Source: Anisodus tanguticus
Taxonomy: Eukaryota > Streptophyta > Magnoliopsida > Solanales > Solanaceae
NCBI GenBank assembly: GCA_034509755.1
Contig: CM067556.1
Coordinates: 42,826,045 to 42,890,044, forward strand
Direction of reading: 5' to 3'
Length of the DNA stretch: 64,000 nucleotides
A model generated the notes under the pieces. That model made no database searches, had not been told where the DNA came from, and was given only the letters and a program-made list of their open reading frames with translations. Numbering within the stretch: position 1 is the stretch's first letter; each line of letters begins with the position of its first letter. The position numbers and the translations under genes are program-made. Below are positions 22,367 to 33,964 of the stretch, in pieces.

Positions 22367-22559
22367 CGAGTAATTGATCAATACATGATGCCTCACGTAG
22401 AAAGTCCGGAAAAAAAGTAACGACTTTACATCGAGTAAAGACTTCACATCATTGGGGAAATCAGAGACTTAGCTTGTATATTAATTACTTGATGGCAAAG
22501 CACTGATTGCTTGGAGGTATCTGATGACAAGATGGTAAGAAGCAATTTTCATGTTCGTA

Positions 22560-23080
22560 TATACATGTCTCGATTTGCTCCCGAAGTAGTAATATCTTGG
22601 AAAAAAAGGCTATAAGTTATAATTTAATGTTGTTATAGCATGTTCAAATAATATGTTCCATTCTTGAAGAATGAGAGCTTTCGATAAATATCCGCAAAGT
22701 GTGATAATTTTTAATTTATCCTTATGACCACCCAAAGTGGTAATATTTTAATAGGCTTGTTATGATTACAATTGAAGATAAGTTAGAGAAGAAATCTATA
22801 TTATATGCATAGTCTCGATTTTCTACTAAAGTAGCAATATCTTAAAAAACTTCTAAGTTAGCATTATTTAATATGCTTAAGGCACGTTCACAAAATTGTG
22901 TTTCACTCCTGAAGAATGAGAACTTTTGATTAATGTTACAAATATAGATTCATTCTGAATTGAATGTGACAGTATGTAGTAAAGCTTATAAAAACGGACG
23001 TGTGTTGGATTGTGAAATTATCACGACTCCCCTCCAAAAGAGGCACAATAATTGAGAAGAAACATTCTGAATATTCTATG
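22560..23080 (+). repeat. Leader with dispersed GAAGTAGTAATATCTT words
   Basis: Related words such as CTCCCGAAGTAGTAATATCTT-like sequence near 22579, CCAAAGTGGTAATATTTT near 22730 and ACTAAAGTAGCAATATCTT near 22825 occur at spaced intervals before the dense array. No ORF is present. Confidence 0.6.
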
Positions 23081-23539
23081 CTTTACTCTCGAATTAGTAA
23101 ACTCATAAATTTTCTCCCGAAGTAGCAAATTTTGAACTCTACTCTCGAAGTAGTAAAAGTTGGAACTTTACTCTTAAAGTAGTAGAACTTTGAACTTTAC
23201 TCCTGAAGTGGTAAACCTTTGAGATTTACTTCGGAAGTGGTAAGACTCTGAAATCCATTACAGAAATAGTAAAACTTTAAAATTTACTCCTAAAGTAGTA
23301 AGATATTGAAATTTACTCTCGAAGTAGTAAAATTTAAAATTTACTTAGGAAATTGTAAAATACCAAAATTGATTCCCGAAGTAGAGGAACTTTAAAGTCT
23401 TTAAAATTTACTCCCGCCGTTGTAAAACTTTAAACATTATTGTTGAAGTAATTAGACTTTGAACTTTACTTCCGAAAAGGTTCAATTTTAAAATTTACTT
23501 CTAAAATAGTAAAATAATAGAATTTTCTCTCCAAAATCT
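23081..23539 (+). repeat. Tandem array, about 15 units of 28-30 bp
   Basis: Successive units have the pattern TTTACTCC(C/T)GAAGTAGTAAAACTTTGAA, each with a few changes. Unit length is 28-30 bp, with one longer unit near 23375-23410. The array lies in the 5' part of an LTR retrotransposon, upstream of recognisable pol. Units are too diverged to be a recent expansion, and they do not form a long ORF. Confidence 0.85.
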
Positions 23540-24600
23540 ATTGTAACTTTATAATGCATGTAAAGTTTTTCTTATTTTTCTGCAAAGCTTCGGTTTTAGA
23601 TATTAAAATGGAAAAATAACGAAGGAAATGTTTATATTTAATTTATGCAATTTTCTTAAAGTGTTGAGATGTACTACTAAGGAATGATTCTATATGTATT
23701 TTGGTGGTCTAGAAGTATTGGTATGACTTTTCACAAGCAGAAAAAGGTTTGAGAAATATATTAAAGCGATGTTTTTTGTGCTTAAGAGAAATAATGAGTT
23801 ATTTAATTAGACAAATACTCTTATGTTGTATCCTAATAGGACTATCAATTTAGTGTCAAAATTTATCTAACATGGATACAATGAGTTGTTATATCCTTAT
23901 ATGACTGTCAAAACTTATCAGTTTTAAAATATGAAGTAGTTTACTACTATATACTTAGTTTTCACTTTGTATTTTCTGACAATACTAATATTTAATTAAT
24001 ATTCATTTTATTTTTTATATGTCTTTTGAATATATGGATAACTCTCAAAGCAAATTTGAATTAAAATTTAATTATGAATTTATTATTTTAAGTGTCCATT
24101 TGTTTACTGTTATTTTTATGACATCAGAAATATCTAATCAAAATTTCTTTCATGACACTAGCAGTGTCTACACAATATTTGGTAGTAAAAAATTAATAAT
24201 CAAGGTCAAAAAGAGCCTAATTATTTGTTTACAAGAATCATGACACCAGTAGTGTCCAAACAATGTCTGATTATGAAAAATAAATTGAAAGCTTCCGAAG
24301 AGTTTATTTACTATTATGTCATTCGTTCTATATTGTAATATAGGAAGTTGTTACGATCGAAATACAAGTTATAGTAGACCCGAAGTTTACTAAAGTAAGT
24401 GCCTATCACATTGAAGATATAAATGATGGGAGAATTACATATATAGTGGGTAAGAAATATGTATGTTAAAGGTTACCCGCCTTATTCTCTAAATTTTACT
24501 ACAAATATATGCATGATAAATCACATGTCACGATAAATCAGAAGTTTATAATTATATAAAATATGTGTCATGGTAAATCAGAAGCTTACAAAAACACATA
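23540..24600 (+). other. Decayed gag region of the Ivana/Oryco-type element
   Basis: By position this should be gag. An open stretch at 24019-24240 has no domain I recognise. GAAGTTTA(C/T) and TCATGATAAA words recur at 24370-24640. I cannot assign motifs with confidence. Confidence 0.4.
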
Positions 24601-24609
24601 GGACATGTC

Positions 24610-25640
24610 ATGATAAACTTGAAGTTTACTTGTACATATAATTTTATCAGTTGGCATGAGCAATTCGGCCATCCCGATTCACATATAATATGTAAATTGA
24701 ATATTCAACATATATCGAAGAACTTGAAGATTCTTCAAGAATTTATTTGTGTTTCTTGTTCTCATGATAAGTTGATTATATCAGCTAATTAATATTGGGA
24801 TTGAATTCCCTAAATTATGAAAAAATATTAAAAAGTGAATATGAGCCCGCTCACCTGTAATGTGATATCTTAAATAGATGCATCAATGAGATGATTACAT
24901 GTGCATTTAGTTTATACCTGTAGCTTGACATTTACAAAACTAATTGCTCAAAATAACTGAGTTAAGAGTACAATTTCTAAATTATGTAATCAAGACAATC
25001 CATCTTGATAGTGTTGCTGGTTTATATCCAAGCTAGTTTGCAATTAAATGCCTTCAATAAATAGCTAAATCGTTGCTCATGAGAACAAAGCTTCATATGT
25101 TGGTCTGAGATATGATATATTGCATGCAACAATACTTGTATGCTTCAGACCAATAAATTATGATAAATTTTCACTCACAATTGATTCAGGGTTAGGAACT
25201 AGACATTTCCATATAACAGTTTTTATGTGTGGTATATGATTAATTAATCTACCATGATGAACAAAGATGTATTCCCCAAAGAAGATGGGATATATGTTAG
25301 TTTTTCTAACATAAGGGGGAGGAATAAGCAGTTATGAAATATGTTGTAATTTATCACTAGTATGATCCTCGTTCAAAGATAATTCAAGTAAAATGCTAGA
25401 AGCATTTGCTGACCTAAAACCAATTTCATATTTAAGCTGCAAAATGCTTATATTAAATTAATGTCCCTGAAAGACAGAGTCTACAACATGCATGAAAGTA
25501 TGGTAGATCAATCGGTTTCAAATGCAATAATTCTTGAAAAGAAAGAGGAGCAACTTATCAAAATGGTCATAATAAGGAGGCAATGTGCTCTTGAAGAGCA
25601 TATAACATAACACTTCATGAAACCTTATGAGAGGTTTAGG
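24610..25640 (+). pseudogene. Copia GAG-pre-integrase and integrase fragments
   Basis: The segment at 24643-24790 reads SWHEQFGHPDSHIICK, then CVSCSHDKLII, matching the GAG-pre-integrase zinc-binding domain with its H..H and C..C ligands. Around 25085-25330 the frame spells GLRYDILHATILV, RPINYDKFS and a degenerate FG(C)-type block, the integrase C-terminal region. Beyond 25340 is the decayed linker. Stops and frameshifts are frequent; the catalytic integrase residues are not recognisable. Confidence 0.7.
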
Positions 25641-26025
25641 TACCTAAAATAATGAAAGTGGTGAGATCTCAATAAATTATGTCACATTGCGAACCGATAC
25701 AAATGATATACCGTCACCGACATCTTTGGTACAATATAGCGCAATATTATAAATGATTGTAATAATCTGAATTCTACGTTTATAAAGCATGCTAGCGTAG
25801 ACAATATTACCAAATAAAATGACGCATTTTGGTAAACTTCCAGCTTATTGGACGTGCAGTCCAAACAATAGAAAATGTCACACATTTAAATATTAATGGA
25901 TATTGTCACTTGACAAAATTTATATGAAAATCCTTGAAGCATATACATATTCTAAAAATATGTTTATTATATGGATTAAATCAAACAAAGTGAATGCGAT
26001 TTTATCATAATGAGTTGTAGGGTTT

Positions 26026-27577
26026 TGTTGGGTTCAAAACATATAAGTAGGCATAGCGGAAGTTAAAATTTTTGTTCTACTTACTCCAACAATTTCTTCT
26101 GGTATGGTTATATGACAATCAAAACCTGTAACATAAAACTAGAACACTTACAGGTTGTTTTATCTAGAGTTTTTACTTAGGGAGTACACACGACTATCCC
26201 TTCAACTGCAAGCACTATGCTATGGTGTATTCCTCTATCAAGAAAGCCAGGAAATCTTGGCAGAGATTTGAGACAGTTTTATCCTAGACTCTAAGTCTAG
26301 AATTTGTTTATGAGAATTAGTGTGTTAATTAACAATGGGGAGTGTTGTATTTATAGTTGAAATTAGGGAAAAAATCTTATTAGGGTTGGGCTCCAAGCCT
26401 GGCCCAAAACCAAGGTGTAGTGAGGCAGTCTGACTAGGCCCACTGCTGGGTCGGTGCCGCGGCGTCTTACGTAAAATTATGTTTCTCGTTTTCATTTAAT
26501 ATATATATTCAGCACATTAAATTCAAAATCTAATTTTTATTTAATTACATAATTTTCATCTAATAGAAATTATCACATAGTTATTATCAATTTAAATATC
26601 TCGATCCCAAATCAAATATTTAATACTTTCTCAATACACCCTTAGATCGAAGAGACAATCGACATAGTGTGACCCTATAGGCCTTCATATATCGACACTA
26701 ATCCAATTAAGGTCCATACAGAACTCCTAGACTGCACCGTACGACGAACTCAATATATGAAGTACGTTTACATGAATCGAGCAAACATAACCTTTATGTG
26801 AGATGATAAATTCCTTTCATTCGTGACACACTCGATTAAGCTTAGGATTTGCCATGTGTCTATCCAAATGGCTTGATCACTTTATCTCATCTATATTAGT
26901 CGACAACTAGATCATATTCTAAATATGTCTCTTGGATTGTCCAATGACTTGGTCGACCTAATATCACTGAGAAGTTGAGTGCTCTCTCGAATTTCCAATC
27001 GAGGAATGAATCCTATTCTTGGCTCAACTACCACCTTAATTTACATCATAATGCACCCAACACAAGCCGTATCTTATCCTATAAGGAGTTTAAGCTTAGG
27101 ACAGGGTCAAAGTACATTACTCTATAAACAAGGTGCGTATTGACCTCAAGTCAAAGGACTTTCATCTCTCACACGCTGATAACACTTTAGACATGTATAA
27201 CAAATAGTTTATTAGCAGGATATACCAATACTTTCCAAAAGTATCCATGTGTCCATCACTAGTAACCATTACTAGTAGCAGGTGAGACATACTACATTCT
27301 CTAAGAATGTGATGCGGACCACATGTCGACTTATAACATATCATCGATATTCCATTCTCGATGATCATTAGCCGAGGCTATTTTAGAGTTACTCTCTATC
27401 ATCAATATCTCACTCTATTAATGACAACGTAAGCTCAAGGGATGTACATTAATGAATAATTACAAACAATCAAATAATAATTCAATAATCGCAAATGTCA
27501 TAAATATTAATCTTATTAATAATATGAATGTGTTCAAGTATATTTGTCCCTAATAATGATTGACTCTAGGACATACA
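26026..27577 (-). repeat. Antisense LTR-like insertion in the Ivana/Oryco element
   Basis: The left end, TGTTGGGTTC followed by AGGCATAGCGGAAG, and the right end, TGACTCTAGGACATACA, look like the two ends of a plant LTR read from its complement. The stretch interrupts the pol region between an RT remnant and RNase H. It has no coding potential of its own. The ends are guesses and I found no target-site duplication, so solo LTR is a hypothesis. Confidence 0.5.
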
Positions 27578-27689
27578 TACTTTCATGAGTATCATTGACT
27601 AATGGTATACATGACTCTATTATCCTTACATCTTTATCAATGTAAAATTGATTATTATTCGATCTCTTGAAGAATTTCTAAAAGTAATA

Positions 27690-28170
27690 GATTATCTGCT
27701 GAAAAAAGTTGAACTAAGAAACTTGTAAAATTCTTTGGTCCTGAAGTGTCATATCTTTATGCAATTGATGCATTTATATATTTTGCTATCCCTATGAGGT
27801 ATTACATTGATGTTGTTCTATATGACAATCAAATCATATAAAGAAAAAATTTGTTTATAAAGAAAGCCAGGAATGCACTTGGAGTGATTTAAACAATATT
27901 ATATGCCGATGCAATTATATCCAAAGACTGAAGACGCATCAGCATACACAATCCAACTAAAGTGAAAATTCATAAAAGGATATAGAACAAAGCATAATTC
28001 ACCAAAGTTGTTCTTCACACACGATCTCCAAAAGAATGATGATATCAACATTCAGCAAATTTATTCAAGTAATAATATGGTTGATTTGTTCATCAAGTCT
28101 CTACCAACTGCAATTTTCGAGAAGATGGTGCACAATATTGGATTGCGAAAACTCACGCTTTAGATTGATG
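27690..28170 (+). pseudogene. Copia RNase H terminus (Ivana/Oryco-type)
   Basis: LGPEVPYL-like sequence near 27720-27760 begins the post-RT region. Near 27990-28165 the frame reads HNSPKLFFTHDLQKNDDINIQQ, then NNMVDLFIKSLPTAIFEK and HNIGLRKL. This is the characteristic C-terminal RNase H ending of Ivana/Oryco copia elements, where the family has DLFTKSLP. The central RNase H is lost or unrecognisable. Confidence 0.78.
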
Positions 28171-28391
28171 TTCTCATCAAAGGGGGTTAATACATGTTGT
28201 ACTCTTTTTCCCTTACAAGATTTTTTCCCACGGGATTTTCCTTGCAAAGTTTTTAATGAGGCAGTCAAAATGTGTATTACTCCATTAAAAAGGTGTACTA
28301 TTTTTCCTTCACTAGAATATTTCCCACTAGGTTTTTTCTAGTAAGTTTTTAACGAGACACATTATCTACCAAATAGACATCCAAGGAGGGA

Positions 28392-28598
28392 TGTTTCAAA
28401 TATTATTTATTAATTGTGAATATTTGTCTTTAGGAGAAAAGTTAGGGTTAGTAACTTTGGGACCAAGTCAGTTTTTTATTTTTACAAATAGAGATGTTCC
28501 TTCATTGCATTTACATTCCTCAAGAGAAATAAAGAATTCTCATATCTTCTCTCATTCTCTACAATATATTTCTCTTCTAATTTTATTACTTTATAACA
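28392..28598 (+). repeat. 3' LTR of the Ivana/Oryco-type element
   Basis: It starts TGTTTCAAATATT and ends TTATAACA. It pairs with 22163-22366 and follows the polypurine stretch. Confidence 0.88.
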
Positions 28599-29492
28599 AA
28601 ATGCAAGTAATAAAGGGAATTCAAGTTATGGTGGCCATCCTACGTACTGAACCATTTGAAAACATAAATTAACATATGGTATTTCCACTTTTTCTTTTCA
28701 ACGAAAATGACTACTACACGGAGTATTAATTATCACATTAAAAATTGCTCAAAGCTTGTAGTCCTTGATGATCGTATTATTAGTTAAATATTGCAAAAGG
28801 CATTTTGGAAATTTTCAACACTCAAATCTATAAAATAATTTGGGAAAGAATAATAGCTCATAGAGGAAAAACAGAACATGGACTACTATTAACTTGTTGT
28901 GCCACAAATAGCATGATTTGTTCTTTGAATCGGAAAAACACAGGCCACGATAAAATTAGCTCCGTTTTTGTATTTTCGTCAATTGAATTATGTTTAACGA
29001 AAATATAAAATTTCAATCCACTTGATTATTACATCTCAAAGACTAAAGAAGAACCATCTCTGAAATCAAATGAATCCTATGCGCAAACGAAACCGTATAA
29101 AAGTATTTGTCTACATGATTCAAAACAAAAAGAAAAGGATTCATGTAAACGAAATCCCATCATTAATTCTATTTCCGACATACTTTCTTTTTCTTTTTAC
29201 TAAAATAACTTTAACTTCGATTATCATTATTTTATATTCTAAATAACAATCTGGAAGGACAAATTTGGGGATTAACCCACACTAATGCTAGAAACGTGTA
29301 CATCAACTTTAATTTTGAAGCCCTAACATTACATTTAACTTTGATTAGCATCAACATTTTTATTTTTAGTTAACAATCAATTGTTCCAAGAATAAGTATC
29401 ATATAATGTTGATGTTTTAGATTCTTATATTTTTCAATAAAAATTTGAGTCTACTGCTTAGATTTTTCAAATTTTGGTGTCACTTTTTATAT
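28599..29492. other. Unassigned AT-rich spacer
   Basis: No gene, paired repeat or domain is recognised between the Ivana/Oryco LTR and the Tat element. Confidence 0.55.
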
Positions 29493-29497
29493 GCTAT

Positions 29498-30164
29498 TGT
29501 TTCCCTCTGAAGTGTTTGTCGTTTTATCGGCTGACGAAATCGGATGATAAATTGAGTCCTTAACTTAAGCGATTTGGACCTGAAGCGGAACTCTAACTTC
29601 CAGCAATGGGTTCCCCAACTACTCCAGAAAGCGTTATGATGGTGATTGAGTAAACTAGGTGGTAAGAAACATAAATACAACTAGAGTGCAATAAAAGCGA
29701 TAATGATAGAATGAAGATATATAAAAATCACATTTTTGATTGATTGTGTTTTTTTTTATTCTGTACAAGTGATTTTACATTTATAGTACAAGAAAAATAA
29801 ATGTGACCCCCTATGTTAGCCATCGAACTACCCACGACATCCACTAGCCAACTATGAGGAGGTGGTGCCAATTTTTTCGCCTGGACCTCTAGCATGATCG
29901 ACGGCACTCCCTTCAGGCTGTTGCTGGTTGCTACCTTTTCTAGAAGCTCCTTTGACTTGGTCTTCGAGGCGTCCGAATATGTGTGGGTCTCAGTCGTTCC
30001 TCGGAATTATGACTCGACCATATTACTGTAATAGTCGATGATGCTTTTCTATCCGTGGGTAGGGACTAACGGATTCAGCTATGATTTCGCTCAGTTATCA
30101 ATTTAGAATCCTTTTCCACCTTCGGCTGTCACCTGATTCGGCTAAACACTTTTGAGTGTTAACA
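29498..30164 (-). repeat. 3' LTR of the Tat-clade element
   Basis: On the minus strand it starts TGTTAACACTC (from 30164) and ends GGGAAACA (29498). A TATA box (TATAAAT on the minus strand) lies at 29779-29785. It aligns throughout with 44930-45597. Confidence 0.95.
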
Positions 30165-30468
30165 ATTGCCACCCTACATTAACTCGAGTGCGACTGTCGA
30201 GTTGATGTATTCCAAAATGGCCGTCGTTTCGTGTGGAAACCGTAGGTGTCATTTCAATCACTTTTGCCTTAAATGTATGTAATTATGGTCTTTAAAAAGG
30301 TTCTTTTTCCTTCCACAAAAATGTCCCGGCTTCCACAATTAGTTTCTGACCTATTTTTAGCCGCACGTTTTGGATGCCAAGACTCCCAACAATATCAATC
30401 TCCAAGAAAAAGGAAATATTTAGGAGAGACATCCCCTCACCAAAAGGGTTTCTCATTCAATCTTCTCG
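30165..30468. other. Tat 3' spacer: polypurine tract and upstream region of the antisense ORF
   Basis: On the minus strand AGGGTGGCAAT sits beside the 3' LTR as a polypurine-tract candidate. On the plus strand the same stretch lies upstream of the mobile-domain ORF and may include its leader; no clear promoter motif is visible. Confidence 0.5.
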
Positions 30469-32067
30469 ATGATTCCGGAAAAAGCCATGTCTTCATCTTC
30501 TTCTCTATCTCTGAGATCGGATAGCACCGGTTTGGCTGCTGATGACCTAATCCCCACTTTTGCCTTCATAGATGAGCAACTGGTTCTTGCCCCTTTTGGT
30601 ACATCTGAACAAGGTGATCTCCTTTTTTCACAACATTTAAGCCCGGTGAACTACGACCTTCCAATTACATGTGACTGGTTCACCGGAGACGGTTGTCCGG
30701 CTACTCTGTGCACCTGGCCGACCAAGATTGCCAACTATTCTATTTGGTTGAACCGAGTGAAGTCTGCCAAAGAAGCAAAATGGAGGCGCACGGGTCTGTA
30801 CGACGTTATTGCGCTGTCGGATTTTGACTCCCCCTGCAACATCGGTCTTATATATGCCTTTCTTGGTTACTGGTCGACCACTGCCAATGCATTTGTTTTC
30901 CCTTTGGGAATGATAACCCCCACACTGCTTGATGTGACGGCGATACTTGGCCTTCTGATTACGGCAGCCGAGGCGTCTGTCCTAAGCGATATAGATATTG
31001 TCGATTTAGGCATCAAAGTCTCAAAGACTTCTTCAAGTTACGGCCAGTTTATAACCAACAACCGTCGAATATCGCCTTTTCCAGTCGATGATGTCGAGCA
31101 TCATGTTTTTTTGCTTTTTTGGTTTAGCTGATAGTTTGTTTGTATGGGATCTTGTGCAGTTGTGAAAGAGCTGGAAATTTATGCGGCGTTAGCCGTTTAG
31201 GGGAGGGATGTCAGCTGGGCATCTCTCTTCTTGACCTATCTTTACATGGCTCTGGGTGATGCCCAGGCGAGTTTAAGGGATTCTAAAAACCTGGATACTT
31301 TAGCCAGTCCCCTGTGGTTTCTTCAGTTGTAGATCACCCTCTATTTTCCTAAGTTTATTCCCAATAAATTTGATGACCGCCGCTTTTCATTAAACCTGTC
31401 AGTATTAGCCGATACTCTTTGAAAAACACCCTATGTGCCCCAGGATGCTTTTGCCGCAGTCTCCACTCTGCATGGTCTGTCTAGAGACCATTATACAGAT
31501 TGGAAATCAGTCCTAGAGAGATGGGCCACTCCTGATTGGGTCCGTCAAGTAAGTGATGAGGACCTTACTTTCTCCCAGCGGAGGACTATGGTTTTCATAT
31601 GGGGGCGGATTCTCACAGCCAGGGACTTGTTGGGTGGTTTGAAGCCCACTTCTAGGAATAATAAATTGACTGCGGAGCCATATTGGCCAAACTTTGTAGT
31701 AAGGCAATTCGGCCTTACTTAACACATGTTGTGGCCCCACAGCAATATTATCAGTTCAACCCAATGCTGCATCTTGATGCAGAATAAGCCAAGAAGTTAG
31801 TCGATCATAATCTTGACTGGCAGCCATTTCCATTGAGAGCGAATACTACCATCTATTTTGATTATTGGTGGGATACGGCTAAGGAGAAGTTTTTTCAATC
31901 TCCTTTAGATGTCTATTGTGATCGGATGATTCTGTCGAGAAAAAAGAAGAACCCGGAAACCTCTAAACTGTGGCCAAAAGAAGCCACTCTGAAAGCTGCT
32001 TCCTCTAAATCGGCTAGGCCTGTTGGCTCAAGGCCTTCCATCCGGTTGCGGCAGACAAAGAGAAAAG

Positions 32068-32144
32068 GTAAATTGTATTCTACATATGTGTCAGCCAGAT
32101 TGTTCTTGTAAATTTTTGGCTAACATCTCTTATGTATCTTTCAG
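32068..32144 (+). other. Predicted intron 1 of the antisense mobile-domain ORF
   Basis: GTAAATTG opens and TTTCAG closes the 77-bp segment. A GGCTAACAT branch-like site lies about 24 bases before the acceptor. The downstream exon resumes coding with IPSPLVFVHLE. Confidence 0.65.
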
Positions 32145-32329
32145 CAATCCCATCTCCTCTAGTGTTTGTTCATCTGGAGACTACTTTTGATACCGAGTCC
32201 CCATCACCCAGGAAACCAATGCCCAAGCAACCTCGACGTAATGGAGGGGTTGTCATTCGATATTATAGTGAGGAATTCCCCTACAGACCCAACGTTGCTA
32301 TTTTTGCTAAGGAAGAGGAAGAAATTGAG

Positions 32330-32400
32330 GTATACTACTCGGCTAGCTAAAACAGCTTCGCATCGACTACTAATATTTATATTTTCTATTTGCTCTCCAG
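32330..32400 (+). other. Predicted intron 2 of the antisense mobile-domain ORF
   Basis: The 71-bp segment runs GTATAC to CTCCAG. ACTACTAAT near 32366 matches a plant branch site. The exons join in frame between EEEEIE and GTQLIRRRG. Confidence 0.7.
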
Positions 32401-33764
32401 GGAACACAACTGATAAGGCGCAGAGGGGTGCATAAAGCGCCTGATGCTCCCCTTTATATTGGCGGATCATCTTCCCTGGTTCATGCTCCCGTGCATTCAC
32501 AGGGCCCATCATCGGCTGCCATCAAAGCCATAGTTTCTTCTGCCAAGGCAACCGAGGCTTCCTATGCTAGGGTAGTCGTAGATGTATGCCTTTTCTCTTA
32601 TGCTTGGTATTTCACTGCGTCCAGGCTCTTGCCTCTATACTGAACATGTCCTTTCTGTACATGAGACTGCTAGAGATAACCCTTCCGCTGAAGCCCACCC
32701 AACTGACGACTCAGAGGTACCAGCCGAAATCATTCCAGAAGATGTGCTTTTGCATTACTCTGGTTTAGTCGACACTGTATCTCCACCAGTTTCGCATGTT
32801 GGCATCCATCAAGACCGAGTCGAGGAGTTTCTCGCCAGGGGAATTCCAACCAACAAAGAAGAGTTCCATGCTCTGAGGGCCTCTTTGCTCTGATTGTCAA
32901 AAGAAACAACGGATTCCCCGGTTCTGGCCACCACTTACAATGACATGGCTTTGGCTCTGAATTATTTATTTAATTTACATAGAATGGCCAAAGATAGCCA
33001 TGATGAGGTTGTCGCTTCTCTGCAACACTTGGGGTCTCTTTGGCAAGAGAAGAATAGCATTCAAACTTCTTTCAATGAGGTGAATACAGAAAGGAAACAA
33101 AATGTCAGCCTAAGAAATGACTTATAGGAACGGTTGTCCAAACTGCGAGTTGAGTTGGAGCGGATCCAGGCAGAGATCGGGGCTATTATTCTGGCTATAG
33201 GTGTCTTACACTCGGCTATTGGTGCCCACGACTCCTCCCGTTCTTCTTTGTTTTGGTAGAGCCTTCAATTGGATAACAAAATCTGAGAACTCGGTAGCCA
33301 GCAGGTGTTTTAGGAATTGGATCAGAGAGCTGGTAACGAACGACTGGCTAAACTGGAGAATGAATGGACTAAGTGGAAAAGCTATTTAGTTCAAGCAATG
33401 CCAAAAATCACTACTTCATTACCAGCTGATCCTGTTGCTGAGTTGTCAGCCGATACCCTTATGGACTTGCAATTGTTGCTTCTGTTGTTCAAGAGGTATC
33501 GGTCGATACTCAAGCTTTTATCGATGCCCCATCGACTGTAGTGGCTGAGCCTTTGCTGGGTGCTAAAAGAGAGGTCCAAGCAGGAGTGGGAGCGGTTGAG
33601 GTAGTAGCCGTTGTTACAGCTGAGAGAGAAAGGGAGATTGTAGGTACCCAAGATGCCCAAGCAGTCGTGGACTCGGCTAACCCTGAGACATCTGTTACTA
33701 TTGATATATTGCAACCTCTAGTTGGTGGAATGCCGAATAACTCGGCTCCCTAGCTTTATCTACC

Positions 33765-33964
33765 CTAAATCGAAGGGTCTGTTTCTGTGATTAAGCAGCC
33801 GGTCTGTGGATGTTGTTTACTTTTGTCTTCCCCAAATCGAAGGGAAGTACTTTTTCATGTGACTATGACCATGCCATTTCTTGACCCCAAATCGAAGGGT
33901 CTATTTTGTGATCAGGCAGCCGGTCTGTGGCTGTTATTTACTCATCCATACCCCAAATTGAAGG
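33765..33964. repeat. Tandem duplication of a ~121-bp unit
   Basis: CC(C/T)AAATCGAAGGGTCT at about 33768 and 33889 each begin a block that includes CAGCCGGTCTGTGG and TGTT(G/A)TTTACT. Half-units CCCCAAATCGAAGGG at about 33829 and CCCCAAATTGAAGG at about 33951 follow each. The array separates the convergent ends of the antisense ORF and pol. Confidence 0.8.

Larger units (their letters stand above)
22163..28598 (+). mobile_element. Ivana/Oryco-type Ty1/copia element, heavily decayed
   Basis: Paired ~205-bp LTRs (22163-22366 and 28392-28598) flank 6 kb with scattered copia pol fragments, all on the plus strand. The fragments are a GAG-pre-integrase domain near 24640, an integrase C-terminal region near 25090-25320 and an RNase H terminus near 27975-28170. 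A polypurine stretch, CCAAGGAGGGA, precedes the 3' LTR. After RNase H the 3' region carries TTTCCCAC(T/G)-GG-TTTT blocks typical of this lineage. No clean target-site duplication was found. A tandem array and an antisense LTR-like insertion lie inside. Confidence 0.82.
30469..33753 (+). pseudogene. Antisense ORF of the Tat element: plant mobile domain protein, spliced, broken
   Basis: On the strand opposite to gag-pol, an ATG at 30469 opens 220 codons with the plant mobile domain (aminotransferase-like, PF10536 type). TGLYDVIALSDF, LIYAFLGYWS and AFVFPLGMITPTLLDVTAILGL span about 30790-30960. The same frame continues to 31722 through five stops at about 31129-31421, including a double stop at 31129-31134. 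A frameshift follows near 31723. Two introns are likely at 32068-32144 and 32330-32400: both are GT-AG and carry CTAAC/CTAAT branch-like words near their 3' ends. The second joins codons cleanly; I did not establish the phase of the first. A weaker third may be 32584-32665. The C-terminal part (32666-33540) is helical, coiled-coil-like. The protein's role is unknown. Confidence 0.8.

Noticed and set aside
23081..23539. Regularly repeated 28-30-bp units, CRISPR-like at first glance
   Set aside because: Units are contiguous with no unique spacers, lie in a plant LTR retrotransposon and are strongly diverged; they form a tandem array, not a CRISPR.
28036..28341. 101-codon plus-strand open stretch
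   Set aside because: It is out of frame with the recognisable RNase H terminus and runs into the 3' untranslated region; no domain.
22158..28603. Target-site duplication for the Ivana/Oryco element
   Set aside because: Flanks GAAAA and AAATG do not match convincingly; boundaries may be off by a few bases in A-rich sequence.
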